Source: a bacterium
GTDB lineage: Bacteria > Arandabacterota > Arandabacteria > Arandabacterales > JALGWA01
DNA length: 5,215 nucleotides
Assembly: GCA_025774425.1 (NCBI GenBank)
Contig: JALGWA010000137.1
Location: forward strand, 1-5,215
Direction: 5' to 3'
Positions 1-4,089 of this stretch are shown here, piece after piece. The notes beneath the pieces were generated by a model. It was not told where the DNA came from and did no database searches. It was given only the letters and a program-made list of their open reading frames with translations. The translations under genes were made by a program, and so were the position numbers. The stretch's first letter is position 1; each line of letters opens with the position of its first letter.

Positions 1-208
1 CGTCGGGGATGAGCCGGTAGCCTGCGCCGACGGCGGGGGCGGTGAGCGGCGGGTGATCGAAATAGCCCCAGGCGGGGTACTTGGAGTACACCCAGTAGTA
101 GGCCTCGTCATGCGCCAGCCCCGTGAAGTGCCCCTGCACCAGGTTGATGCAGAAGAGGGCGGCCAGCGCGATGTAGACCAGCTTGTCTTCAGATGTCAAG
201 GCATTCAC
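1..208 (-). CDS. GT39/PMT-type membrane glycosyltransferase, N-terminal part (cut by window edge)
   Basis: Only the first 69 residues are in the window; the rest lies beyond position 1. A likely first membrane helix spans residues 10-25. It is followed by HDEAYYWVYSKYP (33-45) and WGYFDHPPL (47-55). The DEAYY acidic pair right after helix 1 and the YFDHPPL segment are typical of GT-C fold glycosyltransferases of the PMT_2/ArnT group (family GT39), in which the acidic residue of the first outer loop is catalytic. Such enzymes transfer sugars from polyprenyl-phosphate donors to lipid or protein acceptors on the outer face of the inner membrane; donor and acceptor cannot be told here. The start is the GTG at 208, because an in-frame TAA lies four codons upstream and no other start falls between. 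No Shine-Dalgarno site is visible. It lies 18 nt after the acetyltransferase stop. Confidence 0.85.
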   Translation of the reverse strand, partial: MNALTSEDKLVYIALAALFCINLVQGHFTGLAHDEAYYWVYSKYPAWGYFDHPPLTAPAVGAGYRLIPD

Positions 209-216
209 CGGGACAC

Positions 217-244
217 ATTATAGCATTCATCGAGGCCGGGTCCA
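217..244 (-). promoter_or_regulatory. Candidate leaderless promoter for the GT39 gene
   Basis: The minus strand carries a perfect TATAAT at 222-217. A weak -35-like TGGACC (4 of 6 matches to TTGACA) lies at 244-239, giving a 16-nt spacer. Only 8 nt separate the -10 box from the GTG start at 208, so transcription would begin at or just before the start codon. This fits the absence of a ribosome binding site. The site overlaps the last codons of the upstream acetyltransferase gene, so the glycosyltransferase could be transcribed separately. This is inferred from sequence only. Confidence 0.4.
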
Positions 245-775
245 GGACTTAGCCGCATCCGGCCTCAGCCTTGCGTAAACCAAAAGGTCCGGAATCCTCC
301 CGTCCTTGATTATGGGCCTGCCGAAGCGCCCATCGAGCGCGTAGCCGGCCTTCTCCAGGACGCGTGCAGACGCCGGATTGCTGGAGTAGACCTCAGCGTA
401 GACCCTCACGAGGTCATAGGTCTCGAAGGCGTACTTCGTGAAGGCCATGACGGCCCGGGTCGCGATCCCACGCCCCCAGAAGGGCTCTCCAAGCCAGTAG
501 CCCACCTCACCCGGAATACGGCGCTCGCCCCGCCCGAGGCCGACACCGATCCCGCCTATCACCTCCTCGGGGGAGGCAATGGCGAAATTGCGCTCGGGCT
601 CCTGGTTCATCGCCGCCGCGAGCCACTCGTGCGCGTCCCTGAGCGTATAGGGGTGCGGAAACAGGTCCCTCAGCTGAACCGACACACTGCGGTTGTCGGC
701 GTACTTGACTATCGCCTCGGCGTCGGCCGCCGTGAAGGACCTTATCGCGAAGCCGTCTCCTATGTCGAGTCTCAT
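227..775 (-). CDS. GNAT family N-acetyltransferase, RimJ/RimL type
   Basis: This 182-residue cytoplasmic enzyme fits the Acetyltransf_3 (RimJ/RimL-like) branch of GNAT, which moves acetyl from acetyl-CoA to an amine on a protein N-terminus or small molecule. The N-terminal strand FAIRSFTAADAEAIVKYA (9-26) is typical. The motif-A region is GEVGYWLGEPFWGRGIATRA (89-108), where the WGRGIA turn would hold the acetyl-CoA pyrophosphate. The C-terminal NPASARVLEKAGY (133-145) is the usual motif B. Length is normal for the family. The ATG at 775 overlaps the stop of the transporter gene (ATGA, 4 nt), and a GGAG at 784-781 sits 5 nt upstream, so translation is probably coupled to the transporter. The substrate is not predictable. 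A longer ORF in the same frame reaching to 2056 is only the antisense-free shadow of the transporter gene. Confidence 0.9.
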   Translation of the reverse strand: MRLDIGDGFAIRSFTAADAEAIVKYADNRSVSVQLRDLFPHPYTLRDAHEWLAAAMNQEPERNFAIASPEEVIGGIGVGLGRGERRIPGEVGYWLGEPFWGRGIATRAVMAFTKYAFETYDLVRVYAEVYSSNPASARVLEKAGYALDGRFGRPIIKDGRIPDLLVYARLRPDAAKSWTRPR

Positions 776-2079
776 GGGCGCTCCAGCACGGCATCCCCGC
801 GGCGGTCGTTGCGGAGCAGCATGAGGGCGAACGCCAGAGCCGCCGCGCCCAGGCATGAGAACATCAACATGCTCGCTCCGTAGGTGCCCGTCGCTTCCCG
901 CAACCTGCCGTTCAGCCACGGGAACAGCATCAATCCGAAGTTCTGCACGAGCGTCATGAAACCGTAGGCGGTCCCGAGGCGCCCCTTCTCGACGATGAGC
1001 GGCACCGCCGGCCAGAGGGCCGCGGGCACCAGCACGAAGGAGACACCCAGGAGCAGCATCGGGAATCTCGGCGCCAGACCGGTGAACCCGAGCAGCAGGT
1101 AGACCGGGATCATGAGGAGTGAGCCCAGCACCATTATCGCGGCGCGCTTGCCGAACCTGTCCACGAGGATTCCCGCAAGCGGCGCGAACAGGAGCGACAT
1201 AAACGTCACTATGGACGTCGTGCCCGGCGCCGTCGAGAACATGTGCCGGAAGTTGGCGAAAGCCGCCGTGATGAAGCCCCCCTCGGCGTCCACGGCGAGC
1301 GGCAGCCCGAACTTCTCGTGGAAGAAGTTGGTCGAGAGGCTCGTGAACGGGAATATGGCCGAGTAGAAGAACAGGCAGAGCAGGGTCAAGTGCCAGTAAG
1401 AGACCTTGAACCTGAAGATCGCACCCATGTCGATGCGGTCGCCGGCGGCTGCCTCCGAGAGCCCGAGCAGGGGCTCGGCGCGGCGGTCGAGCAGGGCGTA
1501 GAGCGCGCACGCCCCCGTGCTCAAGACGCAGAGGCCCGCTGCGACCCAGAGGGCCGCGGCCGGGCCCATCCGCTCGGCGATGAGGGCCTCGGTATTGAAG
1601 GAGAACATGGTGGCCAGACGCATTATGGTGAGCGAGGCGCCGAAGGCGAAGGCGAGCTCCTTCCCCCTGAACCAGCGGGCGAGGATGGCGCTCTGGGCGA
1701 CGATGAGCGCCTCCGACCCCGCGCCGAAGATGAAGCGGCCGATGTGAACCGCCCTCATGTCCGCCGCCCGTGCGACGATCACGGCTCCCAGCGTCACGAC
1801 GCCGGCGAAGAGCATGCTGGACTTCCTCGTCCCGATCCTGTCTATGAGCCATCCGGCGAAGAAGAGCGTGACTATGGCGCCCCAGCTGTAGAGGGAATAC
1901 ATGCTGCCGATGTCGCTCTGGCCGATCTTCATGTGCTCCATCAGGTAGTCTTCGATGGCGCCGACGCTGTCGTATGCGAAGTAGCTGCCGTAGAGGAAGA
2001 AGCTGACTATGACGAGGATGCCGAACCGGTAGAAGCGTCTCGATGGGTGTGTCCACTTGAGGCCTGCGGAAGCATCCAT
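772..2079 (-). CDS. MFS transporter resembling MFSD1 (dipeptide-carrier-like)
   Basis: This is a 435-residue inner-membrane carrier with about 12 hydrophobic helices in two halves. The loop 2-3 MFS signature AGWLIDRIGTRKS is at 75-87, and its second-half counterpart AGILVDRFGKR is at 302-312. Beyond the general MFS pattern it shares several blocks with animal MFSD1, the lysosomal dipeptide carrier: GRFIFGAGSEALIVAQ (114-129), WFRGKEL (136-142), the LDRRAE stretch (197-202) before the central loop, FFHEKFG (252-258), LWPAVPLIV (355-363) and LGTAYGFMTLVQNFGL (368-383). E123 and R154 are 31 residues apart, the same spacing as the E150/R181 pair that I recall as important in human MFSD1 (from memory, not checked). 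The ATG at 2079 is preferred over a TTG at 2115, which would add 12 non-hydrophobic residues. Neither has a well-placed Shine-Dalgarno site. The substrate is inferred, not shown. Confidence 0.88.
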   Translation of the reverse strand: MDASAGLKWTHPSRRFYRFGILVIVSFFLYGSYFAYDSVGAIEDYLMEHMKIGQSDIGSMYSLYSWGAIVTLFFAGWLIDRIGTRKSSMLFAGVVTLGAVIVARAADMRAVHIGRFIFGAGSEALIVAQSAILARWFRGKELAFAFGASLTIMRLATMFSFNTEALIAERMGPAAALWVAAGLCVLSTGACALYALLDRRAEPLLGLSEAAAGDRIDMGAIFRFKVSYWHLTLLCLFFYSAIFPFTSLSTNFFHEKFGLPLAVDAEGGFITAAFANFRHMFSTAPGTTSIVTFMSLLFAPLAGILVDRFGKRAAIMVLGSLLMIPVYLLLGFTGLAPRFPMLLLGVSFVLVPAALWPAVPLIVEKGRLGTAYGFMTLVQNFGLMLFPWLNGRLREATGTYGASMLMFSCLGAAALAFALMLLRNDRRGDAVLERP

Positions 2080-2086
2080 GTCCCCA

Positions 2087-2115
2087 AGCCTAGACCTTCC
2101 CGCCTCCCCCGTCAA
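2087..2115 (-). promoter_or_regulatory. Candidate leaderless promoter for the MFS gene
   Basis: The minus strand has TTGACG at 2115-2110 (5 of 6 matches to the -35 consensus), a 17-nt G-rich spacer, and TAGGCT at 2092-2087, which fits the loose TAnnnT -10 pattern. Seven nt separate this box from the ATG at 2079, so a transcript would start about at the start codon. The G-rich run GGGGGAGG at 2109-2102 looks like a ribosome binding site but is 22 nt from the ATG, too far to act as one. The layout matches that upstream of the glycosyltransferase. The -10 box is weak, so confidence is limited. Confidence 0.35.
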
Positions 2116-2119
2116 CCAC

Positions 2120-2151
2120 GGGGTCAGAGCTCAAAATGCACAGTGTGCACC
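2120..2151. repeat. Shortened extra copy of the REP-like repeat
   Basis: Positions 2120-2142 repeat exactly the first 23 bases of the 75-bp unit found at 2155 and 2230 (GGGGTCAGAGCTCAAAATGC then ACA). The remainder is collapsed: the copy jumps directly to GTGTGCACC, so that TGCACA (2137-2142) and TGTGCA (2144-2149) face each other around one base as a compact palindrome. It looks like a unit whose interior has been deleted. It ends about 40 nt upstream of the MFS start codon. Confidence 0.8.
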
Positions 2152-2154
2152 CGG

Positions 2155-2304
2155 GGGGTCAGAGCTCAAAATGCACAACCCGGAGAGCTCGCGGCCCGGC
2201 TGGATAGGGTCAGACCCCTGTGCATCCGCGGGGTCAGAGCTCAAAATGCACAACCCGGAGAGCTCGCGGCCCGGCTGGGTAGGGTCAGACCCCTGTGCAT
2301 CCGG
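2155..2304. repeat. Two tandem copies of a 75-bp palindromic REP-like unit
   Basis: Unit 1 (2155-2229) and unit 2 (2230-2304) differ only at 2204/2279 (A/G) and at the last base (2229/2304, C/G). Each unit begins GGGGTCAGAGCTCAAAATGC and ends with AGGGTCAGACCCCTGTGCAT plus a few bases. Inside each, ATGCACA (2171-2177; 2246-2252) pairs with TGTGCAT (2219-2225; 2294-2300), the GGGTCAGACCC core (2207-2217; 2282-2292) is a short palindrome, and GAGCTC occurs twice. Across the unit boundary GACCCC (2213-2218) can also pair with GGGGTC (2230-2235). The dense self-pairing, intergenic position and near identity suggest a REP/BIME-like element, of the kind mobilised by REP-associated tyrosine transposases. 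No transposase is present in the window, so this assignment is inferred. Confidence 0.85.
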
Positions 2305-2348
2305 GGGATCAGGGCAGACACCGCAGCACGGCCCACGGTCAGATCCCC
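2304..2348. repeat. Inverted-repeat end of the repeat cluster / possible hairpin
   Basis: GGGGATC (2304-2310) and GATCCCC (2342-2348) form a 7-bp inverted repeat around 31 bases. The right arm lies in GGTCAGATCCCC (2337-2348 region), a near match to the GGGTCAGACCCC core of the tandem units, so it may be a diverged end of the element. It overlaps the TGA (2341-2339) that closes the decayed flavodoxin-like gene. It has no T-run, so it is not a typical intrinsic terminator, though it could still slow transcription or protect the 3' end of the upstream operon mRNA. Confidence 0.5.
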
Positions 2349-2600
2349 ATCAGGCCCCGGACCTTTTCCACGATTTCGGCCGTGACTTCATCCACCCTCA
2401 TCATCTCCGAAGCCGAAGCCACCGCGTCGAAGGTGCGGTTCTGCTTCTTGGGAAGCCAGTCGCCCGCGCCCGACATCGTGAGTGCAGCCCCACGAACTTG
2501 ATGGCTACCGACTCACCGGCGAAGGCCCGGTCGATTCCCTCCACCACCGCGTCCTTGAAAGCGCTGCTCCGCGAAGCCACCAGGAGACTGTGCTCGCCGG
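2339..2600 (-). pseudogene. Decayed flavodoxin-like gene with internal deletion and frame change
   Basis: Two pieces in different frames look like the two ends of one small Rossmann/flavodoxin-like protein. The first (about 2600-2483) reads HSLLVASRSSAFKDAVV then EGIDRAFAGESVAIKFVGL: a beta strand, a phosphate-loop-like turn, a helix and a second strand. The second (from about 2482 to the TGA at 2341-2339) reads ALTMSGAGDWLPKKQ, then a segment with FDAVASASEM and a final helix ending VRGLMGI, as in a C-terminal half starting with the strand-and-loop LTTSGDGxWxPK seen in such proteins. The expected middle (perhaps 50-60 residues) is absent and the frame shifts at about 2485. No ATG or good start with a Shine-Dalgarno site precedes the first piece; GTG 2580 is the nearest and would remove part of strand 1. 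The second piece alone could be read as a 45-residue ORF from ATG 2476. Family assignment is from memory of sequence style and is tentative. Confidence 0.5.
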
Positions 2601-2630
2601 AGCCGTTCCGGACGCGCCGGCGGGAAGCGC

Positions 2631-2879
2631 CTACGCTCCCGCCTCGAGCTCCCGCCTTATGAGATCGGAGGTCTCGCCCGCACGAGGGAATCGCTTGCCG
2701 AAGGGACTCGATCCTCTCGAGAACACCGTTCTCCCGTCGACGGCGACATCGAAAACGCCGCGGCTCCCCTCGACGAGTTCCACCTCGGCGTCTTCGAAGT
2801 CGGCCTTCACTTCCGCTTCCACACGGGAAGCCTGTGGAAGGAAGTTTCATTTGACGCAGTAGAGTATTTCCACCTTCAT
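2631..2879 (-). CDS. SelW-like (Rdx family) selenoprotein with in-frame UGA
   Basis: Read from ATG 2879 the frame gives MKVEILYCVK, then UGA (2849-2847), then NFLPQASRVEAEVKADF and on to a TAG at 2633-2631: 82 residues if UGA is decoded as selenocysteine. The first strand followed by YC-V-K-U (C8, U11) is the CxxU redox motif of the SelW/SelT/SelH (Rdx) thioredoxin-fold family. The part after UGA matches it too: NFLP, then VELVEGSRGVFDVAVDGRTV (36-55), then FSR, KRFPRAGE and a C-terminal helix, as in bacterial SelW-like proteins where a GGVFEV...VDG.L.FS pattern is usual. The length is normal to slightly short. A G-rich GGGGAGGGGA (2900-2891) lies 11 nt upstream of the ATG. It starts 30 nt after the aminopeptidase-like gene. 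Plain gene calling would stop at UGA or start at GTG 2822 and miss the active site. The role is a thiol/selenol redox protein; its partner is unknown. Confidence 0.9.
2809..2845 (-). promoter_or_regulatory. Candidate bacterial SECIS stem-loop
   Basis: One base after the UGA the minus strand folds into a long hairpin inside the coding sequence. The outer arm ACTTCC (2845-2840) pairs with GGAAGT (2814-2809); the inner arm TTCCACA (2839-2833) pairs with TGTGGAA (2823-2817). A GC bulge lies at 2816-2815, and the loop is GGCTTCCCG (2832-2824). That is 13 perfect pairs with one 2-nt bulge. Bacterial SECIS elements sit directly 3' of the UGA and usually have at least one G among the first two loop bases, which holds here (GG). 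The loop begins 15 nt after UGA, at the short edge of the usual distance; if GG pairs with CC the loop becomes CTTC and begins 17 nt after. SelB would bind it to direct Sec-tRNA to the UGA. Confidence 0.75.
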
Positions 2880-2909
2880 GCCGCGGTCCGTCCCCTCCCC
2901 GGCCGCCCG

Positions 2910-4046
2910 CTATATGCTGATGCGGCCGTTCTTCATGATGACCTGCGTGCAGCCCCTCGCGTCCTTGACTTCAATGGTCGGCCGCTTGACGAGCCCGTCG
3001 AGGTGAATCACCGCCTCCGCGTCGCGGTCGTAGTTCGAGCCTATGGCCACGTGGCATGTCCTCGACACCTTCTCGTCCTCCAGCATCCTCCCCACGATCC
3101 TCGCCTTCTCGTTGAGGCCGATGCCGAGCTCGCCCAGGTTGTAGATGTTCCTGAGGTAATCGGGCGCCAGTCTCGCCGGTATCACTCCCCGCTTCGCGAA
3201 CATGCGCGTCGTCTTCCCGGCGGCCTTGAGCGTCGCCCGGAGCTCGCGGGCTTCCCGCCCGCCCTCTATCCTCGTCACCATGTTCTCCTTGACGGTCGCG
3301 ACGATCGGCGTCTTTATGATGATCACGCCGCCCGCCGACGCGACGCATCCGTCGAACACGATGGTGCCCTCGCCTGCGCCGAGCTCCGGCGATATGAACA
3401 CTTCCCCGGCGGGCAGGTTGCCCCCGGAGCCGGGCCTCGTGAAGTCGCCGTCGTCCGTCCTGGCCTTGCGCCTGCGCAGCCCGAGGACCAGATCGGTGCC
3501 CGCGCGCGAAGTCACGTGTACTTCCGACGCCCTGTCGAGAATCGCCTTGAGTTTCCTGCAATTGGCCCGGAGCCGCCTGTAGTCGATGGGCACGCTGCGC
3601 TCGAACATGTCGATCGTGACCGAGGGAGACCAGAAGGATCGCGACTTGCCGCTTTCGATGAGGTAGTTGAAGATATGCTGATAGGCCTTCCCTCTATGCT
3701 TGTAAGGCTTCTTCATGGCGAACCGGTCCTTGCCGAGCTTGTGGCTGGAGACGGACAGGACGATCTCGGGCTCGGACCGCAGCGCATGTATGACGGCGTC
3801 GTCCGCGAAGTCGAACTGCGTCTTCGCCGGCTGCACGATCACCACCGGCACCGCCCCTCTCGCGAGGGCGGCGTCGTAGAGAGCCATGGAGATCAGCCTG
3901 ACGTCGCCCGCCGGATTGGTGATGATGAGCACGCGCTCACCCTTCCGCGCACCGAGCACCTGACCCATCGCCACGTCGGCCGCCCGCCTGAGCCGGGCCG
4001 GGACACCCGCTCCGGCCCCGAAAGCCGCATCCCTGCTCTTTCTCAT
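2910..4046 (-). CDS. COG2309 metalloenzyme, peptidase M29 / NicX-like ('leucyl aminopeptidase')
   Basis: This 378-residue cytoplasmic protein fits the aminopeptidase T/AmpS-related superfamily, which also includes the non-peptidase NicX dioxygenase. The N-terminal half has a Rossmann-like strand ERVLIITNPAGD (37-48) and alternating helices. AGTDL (182-186) precedes NLPAGEVFISPE (210-221). Later come LGELGIGLNEKA (304-315), CHVAIGSNYD (331-340) and IHLDGLV (347-353). E215, E306, H332, Y339, H348 and D350 line up in order with the Glu-Glu-His-Tyr-His-Asp metal and active-site set of M29 enzymes; the H-x6-Y and H-x-D spacings match. The spacing between the two glutamates is longer than in AmpS, so this is a separate subgroup and true peptidase activity is not assured. 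ATG 4046 is chosen over GTG 4073 because AAGGAG sits 7 nt before it. It follows the oxidoreductase by 43 nt and precedes the selenoprotein by 30 nt, so the three are probably cotranscribed. Confidence 0.82.
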   Translation of the reverse strand: MRKSRDAAFGAGAGVPARLRRAADVAMGQVLGARKGERVLIITNPAGDVRLISMALYDAALARGAVPVVIVQPAKTQFDFADDAVIHALRSEPEIVLSVSSHKLGKDRFAMKKPYKHRGKAYQHIFNYLIESGKSRSFWSPSVTIDMFERSVPIDYRRLRANCRKLKAILDRASEVHVTSRAGTDLVLGLRRRKARTDDGDFTRPGSGGNLPAGEVFISPELGAGEGTIVFDGCVASAGGVIIIKTPIVATVKENMVTRIEGGREARELRATLKAAGKTTRMFAKRGVIPARLAPDYLRNIYNLGELGIGLNEKARIVGRMLEDEKVSRTCHVAIGSNYDRDAEAVIHLDGLVKRPTIEVKDARGCTQVIMKNGRISI

Positions 4047-4053
4047 GATTCGT

Positions 4054-4059
4054 CTCCTT
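4054..4059 (-). promoter_or_regulatory. Ribosome binding site deciding the start of the M29-like gene
   Basis: AAGGAG on the minus strand lies 7 nt before ATG 4046. It falls inside the coding frame of the longer alternative that would start at GTG 4073, and therefore supports the shorter 378-residue protein. Confidence 0.8.
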
Positions 4060-4089
4060 GCAGATGGCGCCACGGGCCCCGCGCACCCC

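Noticed and set aside
227..2056. A single 609-residue minus-strand protein
   Set aside because: Its first 427 residues are arginine-rich out-of-frame reading of the MFS gene. Only the last 182 residues are the acetyltransferase.
2116..2348. CRISPR array
   Set aside because: There are only two tandem 75-bp copies with no unique spacers, and the units are internally palindromic. This fits a REP-like element, not CRISPR.
2304..2348. Rho-independent terminator
   Set aside because: The stem is short, the loop is long (31 nt) and no T-run follows on either strand.
1243..2385. Long plus-strand ORF with a 25-residue repeated peptide near its end (also seen in the 2057-2662 plus ORF)
   Set aside because: The repeated peptide is simply the 75-bp DNA repeat (25 codons, so it stays in frame). 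The rest is antisense to the MFS gene and has charged, low-complexity composition.
2631..2822. A 63-residue minus-strand ORF from GTG 2822 as the complete gene
   Set aside because: It is the tail of the SelW-like frame. Family similarity continues upstream through the UGA to ATG 2879, including the CxxU motif.
2401..2850. A 149-residue minus-strand ORF starting at ATG 2850
   Set aside because: Its first two thirds are an arginine-rich out-of-frame reading of the SelW-like gene. Only the part after about 2600 is meaningful, as the front piece of the decayed flavodoxin-like gene.
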